Shown here piece after piece: positions 18,360-26,323 of a DNA stretch of 64,000 nucleotides (positions are counted from its first letter, which is position 1; every line of letters starts with the position of its first letter). This DNA is from an uncultured Anaeroplasmataceae bacterium (GTDB lineage Bacteria > Bacillota_I > Bacilli_A > Acholeplasmatales > Anaeroplasmataceae), in assembly GCA_944325035.1 (NCBI GenBank), contig CALUYM010000001.1, forward strand, positions 434,001 to 498,000. Direction: 5' to 3'. A program made the position numbers and the translations under genes. The notes below the pieces were generated by a model, which saw nothing but the letters and a program-made list of their open reading frames with translations, made no database searches and was not told the origin of the DNA.

Positions 18360-18846
18360 GATAACCACCACTTTCTCTTTTATCTTGGAAAAATAAAATA
18401 TCAATAATTAGTAAAACGACACCAATACACAAGAATGCATCAGCTAAATTAAAAGTTCCAGGGAAATGCCATCCAAATAGATATAAATCTATAAAATCAA
18501 CAACACCTTCTAAAACGTTAAAAACAGTCAAATATCGATCAATTAAATTACCAAAAGCCCCAGCTAAAATCATAGCTAAACTGATTGAAAACAATTTTTT
18601 AGTTTTAAAATCAGCATGTTTTATAATCATATATACGACTACAATCGAAGCAACAGTACTAACAATAGCTAAAAATAAAGTGTTATTTTCCATAAATGAA
18701 AATGCAGCACCTTTATTAAAAACTAGATTAAACTCAATTGTGTTAGGAATTATCGTAAGACCATTAGGAGCATAATTAAATATTAATATTTTGCTAATTT
18801 GATCAATCAAAAGTAAAAAATATGCTAAAAAAAGACCAATTATCAT
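18340..18846 (-). CDS. lspA: Lipoprotein signal peptidase (SPase II)
   Basis: About 168 aa, four membrane helices. Aspartyl membrane protease that removes the signal peptide of prolipoproteins. Conserved blocks are DQISKILI, NKGAAFS, AGAFGNLIDR with the first catalytic Asp, and DFIDLYLFG ... FNLADAFLCIG with the second. The ATG at 18846 overlaps the stop of the upstream gene as TAATG and has GGTGAT upstream, so it is preferred over the ATG five codons earlier. A likely substrate is the lipoprotein encoded at 54.8 kb. Confidence 0.94.
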   Translation of the reverse strand: MIIGLFLAYFLLLIDQISKILIFNYAPNGLTIIPNTIEFNLVFNKGAAFSFMENNTLFLAIVSTVASIVVVYMIIKHADFKTKKLFSISLAMILAGAFGNLIDRYLTVFNVLEGVVDFIDLYLFGWHFPGTFNLADAFLCIGVVLLIIDILFFQDKRESGGYRERTKN

Positions 18847-19220
18847 TAAATCACCGTCCAAACTATTGATATGATTGTATACATAATCACAACCATGATT
18901 AAATACTCTACTAATGAGTATATATAAATATATTTTAATTTTAAATCTAAATTAACTTTTCTTTTCAAAAAATAAAGATAAAGACTCTTTTGTAAAATCA
19001 AAAATAGGAATAAGATTCCTGCAATTAACATACTTACTAAATAGAAGTATTTTACAAATAGTAATAAATTAATTGCCAAAGCAAGAGGAGCACTTATGAA
19101 AAAAAAGCTAAAAAAAATGCTAAGAATTAAAAGAAAAATTTTTTGTTTTTTACCCAATTCTTTCTCATTTTCTTTTATTAAATCTAATTCTAATCCAACT
19201 TTTTTAAAAAAATTAGCCAT
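18846..19220 (-). CDS. Small multi-helix membrane protein
   Basis: A 124 aa protein with a charged N-terminus (FKKVGLELDLIKENEKELGK) and three or four membrane helices (about 27-47, 50-75, 98-124). No family recognised. It is coupled to lspA by a TAATG overlap and overlaps the SepM-like protease gene by 8 nt, so it belongs to the dcd-sepM-lspA-rluD operon. Confidence 0.65.
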   Translation of the reverse strand: MANFFKKVGLELDLIKENEKELGKKQKIFLLILSIFFSFFFISAPLALAINLLLFVKYFYLVSMLIAGILFLFLILQKSLYLYFLKRKVNLDLKLKYIYIYSLVEYLIMVVIMYTIISIVWTVI

Positions 19221-20223
19221 GATTTTTTAAATAGGAAATAGCTTCATAAAATGTTTCAACAACTACTAATTCCATTTTCTCCTTATTTTTTAATTGATTG
19301 TAAGCACTAAGTGCATCTTCATAATTTTCTTTAGGACAAAAGAATATATCGACATTATTATCATAAGCGGTATAAATTTTTTGTTCAATTCCACCAATAG
19401 ACCCAACACTTCCATCTAAATTTATAGTCCCAGTACCTGCAATTTTTAAACCAAGTGAATAGTCAAAACTAGTCAAGCGATTAAAAACAGATAAAGTTTG
19501 AAGAAGGCCTCCTGATGGCCCACCGGTTCCTGAAGGAGATACATTTATTCTAGGATAAGATGTTTCATAATTAATATTAAACATTTGATATGTTTGATAA
19601 TAAATATAGCCTTGTTTTGGAAAATACTTTTCAGTTAATTCAAGCTCAAATATAGAATCTTCTCTTAAAATTGTGAATTTAGTGCCTATGAATTGATTTA
19701 AATAGGCTTCTTTGTATTGGGTAACATCCTTATAAGAAATTCCATCAATTGCTATAATTTTATCCCCTACTTTAAAATCAAGTCCTTTTTTATAATAATA
19801 AATAGTAAATCCCTGATATTCATAATCTAGATGAATGGTATTATCTGATTCACTCGCTTTATTATAAGCTGTTATTAATGAATAAGCAACACTTGCATCA
19901 TGAGAAATGGTATTCATTAGTGTTAACTCTTTGTTTGATAGATGATTTTCTGAAGAATTATCTACTACTGTATTTGTAACCGAACCATTAAGAATATAAT
20001 CTTGAAAAATTGTAGTTGGGTAAAAGGTTGTAACATAAACTGAATTAAAACTACCTCTTTCATCGTTACTTCCCTCAATTTCCACAAAACTAGAAACATC
20101 GGTAAGACCACCGGGTAAAATAGCTTGTCCATCCGTTCTAGCTATGCAAATATATAAGATAAAGCAATAAGGAATTAACAATAAACTAAACGGAATTAAA
20201 ATTTTTTTGCCTATTAATTTCAT
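19213..20223 (-). CDS. SepM/YlbL-like PDZ-Lon membrane protease
   Basis: A 336 aa membrane-anchored serine protease. One N-terminal helix (about 8-27) is followed by a long extracellular region, a PDZ segment (KGLDFKVGDKIIAIDGISY, 146-164) and a Lon-type catalytic domain. The Ser/Lys dyad is Ser237 in GPSGGL and Lys282 in GGIEQK, with GTGTINLDGSVGSIGG between. In streptococci SepM trims the competence peptide; in other species the substrates are not known. It could act on an exported peptide such as the one proposed at 34.2 kb, which is speculation. Overlaps the deaminase gene by 4 nt. Confidence 0.88.
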   Translation of the reverse strand: MKLIGKKILIPFSLLLIPYCFILYICIARTDGQAILPGGLTDVSSFVEIEGSNDERGSFNSVYVTTFYPTTIFQDYILNGSVTNTVVDNSSENHLSNKELTLMNTISHDASVAYSLITAYNKASESDNTIHLDYEYQGFTIYYYKKGLDFKVGDKIIAIDGISYKDVTQYKEAYLNQFIGTKFTILREDSIFELELTEKYFPKQGYIYYQTYQMFNINYETSYPRINVSPSGTGGPSGGLLQTLSVFNRLTSFDYSLGLKIAGTGTINLDGSVGSIGGIEQKIYTAYDNNVDIFFCPKENYEDALSAYNQLKNKEKMELVVVETFYEAISYLKNHG

Positions 20224-20687
20224 GATAAGGTAATTTTAATCTCTTTTCCTTTTATATAAGTTACACCCGCTGCATCAAGCATTCGTTTAGAAGCCTGTGT
20301 CGAACTTTCATTTTCATATTTATTATCCATATATACAATATGCTTAATACCACTTTGTATTATTAGTTTGGCACATTCATTACAAGGAAAAAGTGTGACA
20401 TACAGTGTCGCCCCTTTAATGTTTGAGGTTGCATTTAAAATCGCATTTGGTTCGGCATGAACAACATATGGATATTTTGTATCTAATACTGGCTTGGTTT
20501 TATCATTTGCCCATGGAAAAACATCATCACTACAACCAAATGGAAAACCATTATATCCAATTCCTACAATGCGTTTATCTTGATTCACAATACAAGCTCC
20601 TACTTTTGTATTCGGATCTTTACTTCTTAAACTTGAAAGAAGTGCTACTCCCATAAAGTATTCATCCCATGAAATATTATTTCGCAT
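20220..20687 (-). CDS. dCMP deaminase (ComEB-type)
   Basis: A 155 aa zinc deaminase that converts dCMP to dUMP for ThyA. Zinc ligands and the catalytic Glu are His77 and Glu79 in VHAEPNAIL and Cys102/Cys105 in PCNEC. TKVGACIV and the glycine-rich GYNGFP are also typical. ComEB, the homologue in Bacillus, is in the competence operon, but no competence gene is next to it here. It heads the operon running through sepM, lspA and rluD, with GGAG nine bases before its ATG. Confidence 0.92.
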   Translation of the reverse strand: MRNNISWDEYFMGVALLSSLRSKDPNTKVGACIVNQDKRIVGIGYNGFPFGCSDDVFPWANDKTKPVLDTKYPYVVHAEPNAILNATSNIKGATLYVTLFPCNECAKLIIQSGIKHIVYMDNKYENESSTQASKRMLDAAGVTYIKGKEIKITLS

Positions 20688-20929
20688 AAGTATTCACTCC
20701 TTTAATAAATATAAATTTTACAATTTTCAATATCTAATCTTTAATACTTTTATAAAGCTTTAATTTAAAACAACATTCTTTTCTTAAAATGTCATTACTC
20801 TTATAGATTTTTTAAACTTTACACTTGAGTAATTTAGTATAAAAAATATTGTCGAGATAAACTCATTTTAATAAAAATACCATTTTCTTAATTAAATCTA
20901 ACAAATACTAGCTGTATAATTTTATTATT

Positions 20930-21080
20930 AAAATTTTATCTAATTCTTCATAGTAATTAATGCCAAAAATGAATATCTCAGCATTAATTCTAACACATTG
21001 TTAGTATATTGTGCAAGCCCAAGCAATTCTAAATTTTCCTGTAATTTAAACTAATTTATACTTCATTGTAATACTAGATT
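20930..21080 (-). pseudogene. Possible second IS3 orfB remnant
   Basis: The minus-strand frame from the ATG near 21078 reads MKYKLV*ITGKFRIAWACTI. It lines up with MIYKLKLKYKEKLNIKWACK of the better preserved copy at 16.8 kb (YKL, GK/EK, I.WAC.I). Several stops interrupt it and nothing further is recognisable. Confidence 0.4.
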
Positions 21081-21302
21081 ATAAAAAGTAATACTTTTAC
21101 AATTTAGATAAGCTTTATCATATCCTAATAAGATAATTTCTATATTAAAAATTATCTAAATTTATACTAGATAATAATATCAATAATTTATAAGATGTTA
21201 AGATATCTGTAAGAATAATGATATATATTAAAACCTTTCTTATTTTTCCTAATAACTCTCTTTTTAATATATAAATATATTAATCAAAATTAATATAGTA
21301 TA

Positions 21303-21329
21303 AGTAAAAAAACTCCCATTATGGGAGCT
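21303..21329 (-). terminator. Intrinsic terminator of the hisS-aspS operon
   Basis: GCTCCC-ATAAT-GGGAG followed by TTTTTTT on the minus strand, 160 nt after the aspS stop. Confidence 0.8.
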
Positions 21330-21491
21330 TTATCAAATTATAAAACATTTTTAATTAAATAATGATAATTGTAAATTCGATAGGAATGTTATTTAATTCT
21401 TAAATAAGTTAATTTACAATAAGACTATAAAAAATTCCTAAATTTGAAATAATCACTATATTAAATAAAATCATTCATTACTTTTTTAAAA

Positions 21492-22793
21492 CTATGGATT
21501 TAATCGATCAGGTCCCCTGAAAATAAACATTGCATCTTTAATTCCTTGGTTAAACATAATCATTGTAATTCTATCTACACCAATTCCAAATCCACCATGT
21601 GGAGGACATCCATATTTAAAGAAATCTAAATAGAATTCAACATCCTTATCAAGACCTTTTTCAATAGCTTGAGCCTTTAAAATATCATAACGATGTTCTC
21701 TTTGCGCACCTGTAGTAATTTCTACCCCCTTCCAGATTAAGTCATATCCACATGGAACACCTTTTTCATCACGCATATGATAGAACGCACGACATTCTTT
21801 ACTATATCCAGTTACAAATAAAAACTCATGTCCATACTTGTCCATTGAAAATTTTTGACATAATCTTTCGCCCTCAGTAGTTAAATCCCCTTTTTCCTCT
21901 TCAGGTACTTTGTATCCATATCGAGCTTCTAACTCATCATATAAATCATGCAAATCAATACGTGGGAATGGCTTAGTTGGTACAACAATATCAATATCGA
22001 AAACTTTTTTAATTTCGTCTTTATATTTATTACTTACTGTTTCTAAAGCATAAGTTAACATATCTTCTTCCATTTTCATAATATCTTCATATGATTCAAT
22101 GTATGAAAACTCTAAATCAAATCCAGTAAACTCAGTTGCATGCTTACGAGATGCAAACTTTTCAGCACGGAATACTGGTCCTGATTCAAAAATACGTTCA
22201 AAGCCTGAAGCCATTGCCATTTGCTTATAAAATTGAGGGGATTGCGCTAAATAAGCGTTTTTATCGAAATAATCAACTTTAAATACTCCTGCACCAGATT
22301 CTGATTCTGCACCAATTAATTTTGGTGAATGAATTTCAATAAAATCATTTTTGATTAAAAATTCACGGCATGCATTGACAAAAGCACTTTGAGCTTTAAA
22401 CATCAAAGTATTCTTATCTGTTCTTAAGTCAATCCAACGATAATCTAAACGTAAATCTATATTTGTCTCTTCACCCTTAGGAGCAACAATTGGACTTGGA
22501 GCAGCAATTGAATCAATCGAGATAGAGTCTGGATACATTTCCATTCCATTTAATTTCACATATTCACTTGCTAAGATAGGACCTGTCGCTTGAATAACTG
22601 AATCAACTGTAATTTTATCTAATGTTTCAACTAGTTCTGGATGCTTTTCTTTTTCAATTGTTAATTGTAATTTGCCACTAACATCTCTTAATACGATAAA
22701 GCACATAGCCTTTTTATTACGAATAGTTTCAACAAAACCAGCAACGTGGTTAATTTCGCCTAAATTAATATCTTTAATTTGTACACGTTTCAT
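21492..22793 (-). CDS. aspS: Archaeal/eukaryotic-type aspartyl-tRNA synthetase
   Basis: A 433 aa class IIb synthetase. An OB-fold anticodon domain (residues 1-100) joins directly to the catalytic core, with ESGAGVFKVDYF, AQSPQFYKQMAMASGFERIF, FRAEKFASRKHATEFTGFD and the motif 3 GGFGIGVDRITMIMF. The bacterial GAD insertion is absent and the length is about 160 residues shorter than bacterial AspRS. This archaeal-type form is often non-discriminating and charges both tRNA-Asp and tRNA-Asn; that property is inferred, not shown. Third gene of the T-box operon, 1 nt after hisS. Confidence 0.93.
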   Translation of the reverse strand: MKRVQIKDINLGEINHVAGFVETIRNKKAMCFIVLRDVSGKLQLTIEKEKHPELVETLDKITVDSVIQATGPILASEYVKLNGMEMYPDSISIDSIAAPSPIVAPKGEETNIDLRLDYRWIDLRTDKNTLMFKAQSAFVNACREFLIKNDFIEIHSPKLIGAESESGAGVFKVDYFDKNAYLAQSPQFYKQMAMASGFERIFESGPVFRAEKFASRKHATEFTGFDLEFSYIESYEDIMKMEEDMLTYALETVSNKYKDEIKKVFDIDIVVPTKPFPRIDLHDLYDELEARYGYKVPEEEKGDLTTEGERLCQKFSMDKYGHEFLFVTGYSKECRAFYHMRDEKGVPCGYDLIWKGVEITTGAQREHRYDILKAQAIEKGLDKDVEFYLDFFKYGCPPHGGFGIGVDRITMIMFNQGIKDAMFIFRGPDRLNP

Positions 22794-22794
22794 A

Positions 22795-24102
22795 TTATTC
22801 CTCCGTATTTTTTGTACAACCTTTACAATGAGAATGATGATTTAAATAAGATACAATATATTGTTGTACATTTTCAATTTGAATTGTTTCTTGCATATTT
22901 GTTACATTATTTTTCATATTAATAGTTCCATTTTTAACTTCATCTTCACCTAAAATAGCTGTAAAGATAGCTTTATTTCTATCAGCTTTTTTAAATTGTG
23001 ATTTTAGACTTCCTTCAAGATAGTCAATATCTGATGAAATTCCTTGTAAACGGTATTGATTAATAAGTTTAGAAGCTAGAGTATGTGCCTCGTTTCCTAA
23101 AGCAATTAAATATAGGTGTAGCTTATCTTCGCCCACAATTTTAATTCCTTCTTCACGAACGGCTAAAATTAATCTTTCCATTCCAAATGCAAGTCCTACA
23201 GCCGGAAGATCAGGGCCACCCAACTCTTTAATTAGATTATTATATCGTCCGCCCCCACAAATAACATTTTGTGAACCTAAAGCAGTTGAATTATATTCAA
23301 TTTCAAAAACAGTATATGTATAATAATCTAAACCTCTTACAAGTCTTTCATCAGCTTCATATTCTATGCCTAAAGCACTTAACCCTTCAATTACTTTTTC
23401 AAAATGTTTTTTAGACTCATCTGTCAAATAATCAGAAATCTTAGGTGCATTAGCAAAATATTCTTTCTTTGAATCAACTTTACAATCTAAAATTCTAAGT
23501 GGATTTTTTTTAAGTCTTTCTTTACAATCAGTACATAAATTATCTTCATATTGTTCAAAATACTGAATTAAAGCATTACGATAATTATTTCTTGATGTTT
23601 CATCACCTAATGTATTTAAACGTACTCTTACATTTTTCAAGCCTAGTCCTTTTAATATTGTACAGGCAAGAGCTATACATTCTACATCTAATAATGGATC
23701 ATTTGATCCATAGGCTTCAATTCCAAATTGATGAAACTGGCGTTGACGTCCTTTTTGAGGACGCTCATAGCGGAAGGTTTGATTAATATAGAATAATTTC
23801 GATACTGGATTATCAATATAAAGCTTATGTTCAATTAAAGCTCTTACAACTGGTGCAGTTCCTTCTGGGCGAAGCGTTAACTGTCTTTGTCCTTTATCAA
23901 AGAAATCATAGGTTTCTTTCGTTACCATATCAGATGAATCATTTTGATTTCTATGGAATAATTCACCTGATTCGAAAATAGGTGTTCTAATTTCTTTAAA
24001 ATTATAAAGACTAGCCACACGACGAATGAATTCTTCGATTTTAACCCATTCTCTAATCTCACCAGGTAAAATATCTTCAGTTCCTTTTGGTTTAGTAATC
24101 AT
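22795..24102 (-). CDS. hisS: Histidyl-tRNA synthetase
   Basis: A 435 aa class IIa synthetase. Motif 2 region LRPEGTAPVVRAL, FRYERPQKGRQRQFHQFG, the histidine motif LVRGLDYYTYTVFE and motif 3 AFGMERLIL are all present, followed by the C-terminal anticodon domain. A four-Cys/His tail (HHSHCKGCTKN) ends the protein. It overlaps the acetyltransferase gene by 11 nt and is controlled by the T-box leader at 24.7-24.9 kb. Confidence 0.96.
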   Translation of the reverse strand: MITKPKGTEDILPGEIREWVKIEEFIRRVASLYNFKEIRTPIFESGELFHRNQNDSSDMVTKETYDFFDKGQRQLTLRPEGTAPVVRALIEHKLYIDNPVSKLFYINQTFRYERPQKGRQRQFHQFGIEAYGSNDPLLDVECIALACTILKGLGLKNVRVRLNTLGDETSRNNYRNALIQYFEQYEDNLCTDCKERLKKNPLRILDCKVDSKKEYFANAPKISDYLTDESKKHFEKVIEGLSALGIEYEADERLVRGLDYYTYTVFEIEYNSTALGSQNVICGGGRYNNLIKELGGPDLPAVGLAFGMERLILAVREEGIKIVGEDKLHLYLIALGNEAHTLASKLINQYRLQGISSDIDYLEGSLKSQFKKADRNKAIFTAILGEDEVKNGTINMKNNVTNMQETIQIENVQQYIVSYLNHHSHCKGCTKNTEE

Positions 24103-24664
24103 TTAACTTACTCCTCTCATATTCATATTTATATAAACTATAATAGATTACATTTCTAAATTCATGCGTGTCTTTTGTACAAAAACCAGCTCGTTTAGTA
24201 AATTCGTAATGAAAAGGAAATTTATGAATAAGTTTTTTGGAATCCACATTTAAATCAACGTGCCCAATTAAAATTTTGTCTAACTTTAAATGTTCAAACC
24301 CAAATTCAATTAAGTATCCCAATGCTTTAGTCATAATTCCACGATGATGCCAATCTTCCCTCAATACAAAGCCTACTTCAGCCTGATTACTTTCGTTATT
24401 ATAAGAATGAAACTCAATCATTCCAATTAGTTCTTTTGTCTTAATATACTCAATTCCAAATGCAGGAGCTTCAGAACTTGGACGATTAATATAAAATTCT
24501 TCAAGCATTATCTTAGCTTCAAATGGACTCATAAATGGTCCCCATGATAAATACCTAGTATTTTCTTTAGATAAACCAATGAAGTAATAATCCATATAAT
24601 CCTCACTTGTCACCTGCCGCATAATAAACTGCTTATCATAAATAATTGGAATACTTTTTTGCAT
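24092..24664 (-). CDS. GNAT acetyltransferase (RimJ/RimL type)
   Basis: A 190 aa acetyl-CoA-dependent N-acetyltransferase. The core is EVGFVLREDWHHRGIMTKALGYLIEFGFEHL, where GFVL and HHRG(I)MT form the V/P-loop. This group acetylates ribosomal proteins or amino groups, and the substrate here is unknown. Unusually it is the first gene after the T-box leader, so its expression should follow tRNA charging. GGAGG precedes the ATG. Confidence 0.82.
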   Translation of the reverse strand: MQKSIPIIYDKQFIMRQVTSEDYMDYYFIGLSKENTRYLSWGPFMSPFEAKIMLEEFYINRPSSEAPAFGIEYIKTKELIGMIEFHSYNNESNQAEVGFVLREDWHHRGIMTKALGYLIEFGFEHLKLDKILIGHVDLNVDSKKLIHKFPFHYEFTKRAGFCTKDTHEFRNVIYYSLYKYEYERSKLNDY

Positions 24665-24681
24665 AAAATCCTCCTAGATAA

Positions 24682-24899
24682 GAAAAAAAGTCCATAGAAA
24701 AAATCTAAGGACGATAAAACCGTGGTGCCACCTTAATTCTAGTAAATAAAAACTAGCTTAAACTTTTAACGCAAGTATACGGATTACTTTCATAATCATT
24801 CAAAAGTGTCTTTCACTAATCCTTAAATAGACCCTCTCACCATCAGTCCTCGCTTTAAATTAAGACAAAAAGTTACTCCTCTTTCTCATCATTTTACTA
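24682..24899 (-). ncRNA. T-box leader of the acetyltransferase-hisS-aspS operon
   Basis: The T-box sequence AAGGTGGCACCACGG is at 24720-24734 (minus strand) and pairs with uncharged tRNA. A terminator (GTCC.UAGA / UCUA.GGAC then U7) lies at 24683-24712. Stem I is built from GGAGTAACTTT near 24866 and AAAGTAATCC near 24783, with TGTCTT/AAGACA above the specifier loop. The loop reads GAATGATTATG, so the best specifier is GAU (Asp). No His codon stands in the expected place, but loop alignment by eye is uncertain. Confidence 0.9.
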
Positions 24900-24906
24900 T
24901 GTATAA

Positions 24907-24935
24907 ATTATAACAAAAACTATCTTAAAAGTAAA
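24907..24935 (-). promoter_or_regulatory. Promoter of the T-box operon
   Basis: -35 TTTACT (24930-24935), 17 bp spacer, -10 TATAAT (24907-24912) on the minus strand; transcription should start near 24900, at the 5' end of the leader. Confidence 0.75.
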
Positions 24936-24950
24936 TAGAATGATATCTTT

Positions 24951-24984
24951 AAAAATAAAGACTTAAAGCATTCACTTTAAGTCT
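24951..24984 (-). terminator. Intrinsic terminator of the rsmD operon
   Basis: AGACTTAAAG-TGAATG-CTTTAAGTCT followed by TTATTTTT on the minus strand, about 195 nt after the last gene of the rsmD operon. Two more small hairpins precede it (ATGGGA-ATTA-TCCCAT and GGGGA-TTATA-TCCCC, 24990-25036). Confidence 0.7.
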
Positions 24985-25177
24985 AATTCATGGGATAATT
25001 CCCATTGTAGGAAAGAAGGGGATATAATCCCCGCATTGAATTTTATCAAAAACATATAGAATAGTAAAGTGTTTTATGACACGTAATTATTATTTTGATA
25101 CTTTTTATCATCAAAATCATCATTTGAGTTATCATAAATATCTAGAAACGCTACATAAGAAATAAAATAATTAGTTA

Positions 25178-26311
25178 TTACACGCCGTCCTTTTTGAATG
25201 CTTTGGTGAATTTTTCATATTCATATTTGATCTCTTGATTTGTATTTATTAGATAAATCATCACCTTTTCAATTTCCTCTAGAGAGTCATTTTCAAAGGT
25301 AGAATTATCAAGTATTTGCGCTATTTTATTCTTAGATATTGTAAAAAATTTTAATGAATCAAAAGCCATTTGGCAAGTAATATAACCATTTTGTTCAAAA
25401 TATTCATAATTATCTCCTAAGATATAAGATGCTAAAGTTGTAGCTAATTCAATATGTTCTTGTTCAGGTTTAACTGGATACACAGTTATCTTATTTTTTA
25501 ATATATGTCTTATATCCAATACAGTTTCAGTATTACTGTAATAAATTATACCCGGTAGTTTATCACTGAAATTAAGATATGTAATCACTTCTTGCGACAA
25601 GTCACTAGTTGTAGCTTCTAATAGAATATATTCTGTAACAAAAGAGTTATTAGTTGTTCTGACTAAAATACTAGGATAGATTAGTTTTTGATATTTATCA
25701 GAAAACATTGGAATATTAATCGGAACAACTGATAAAACTTCTTCTTCATCTTTATTTAAATTAGAAACCTTTAATTCTAATTTACGTTTAGCTTTCTTAG
25801 AAAAGTTTGGTACAAAACTAAAACCATATTCATGTTTTTCTAAAATATTCGTTGTAGGGTTTAGATAGTATAAATAATTATTTTCATCTAAATTAATTTC
25901 TTCTAACTTATTCTTTAAAATAAGTGATAATTCATCTATTACATATTCTGTTAATTTATATTCATGAGTCGATAATTTATGATTTCTATCACAAGCTTTT
26001 TTTAGGCATAATACGTAATCTATATCATTTTCATATATACTATTTTTACCAAAATAGATAAACTCAATATTAACAGTTATGTCTAATAAATTATTTTGTA
26101 AAACATACAAAGCTTTTTCTATTTGTTTTTGCTTATCTACAATGATTAAATTTTCATTTGAATCAATGCCAAATAAAACTATTTTCATCTTCTCATCATC
26201 TTGTTTCTTTTGATAATACGATAAAAACCAAATCATTCTATTAGGTTTTAATTTTTTAATATATGATGTAAGTTTTTTGTATTTATTCAAAATATATTCA
26301 TAATTAGTCAA
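25178..26311 (-). CDS. Protein of unknown function, paralogue of the next gene
   Basis: A 377 aa soluble protein. It shares a layout with the adjacent 408 aa protein: an N-terminal block (RMIWFLSYY ... VLFGIDSNENLIIVD ... ALYVLQNN ... ITV), a NIP-plus-basic segment (VPINIPMFSDKYQKL) and a late LPGIIYYSN...VLDIRHIL block followed by a short beta segment. The late block loosely resembles DUF6930-type sequences, a low-confidence comparison. No catalytic motif or membrane segment. It follows its paralogue by 12 nt and is last in the rsmD operon. Acidic; the two probably arose by duplication. Confidence 0.75.
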   Translation of the reverse strand: MTNYEYILNKYKKLTSYIKKLKPNRMIWFLSYYQKKQDDEKMKIVLFGIDSNENLIIVDKQKQIEKALYVLQNNLLDITVNIEFIYFGKNSIYENDIDYVLCLKKACDRNHKLSTHEYKLTEYVIDELSLILKNKLEEINLDENNYLYYLNPTTNILEKHEYGFSFVPNFSKKAKRKLELKVSNLNKDEEEVLSVVPINIPMFSDKYQKLIYPSILVRTTNNSFVTEYILLEATTSDLSQEVITYLNFSDKLPGIIYYSNTETVLDIRHILKNKITVYPVKPEQEHIELATTLASYILGDNYEYFEQNGYITCQMAFDSLKFFTISKNKIAQILDNSTFENDSLEEIEKVMIYLINTNQEIKYEYEKFTKAFKKDGV

Positions 26312-26323
26312 TATTATTCCTCC

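Larger units (their letters stand above)
20688..21491. other. Long AT-rich intergenic region (804 bp) with a decayed gene and a terminator
   Basis: No intact gene is visible. It holds the aspS terminator (21303-21329) and a short decayed IS3-like fragment at about 20930-21080. The rest has no readable frame, tRNA-like fold or strong repeat that I can see. Confidence 0.6.
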
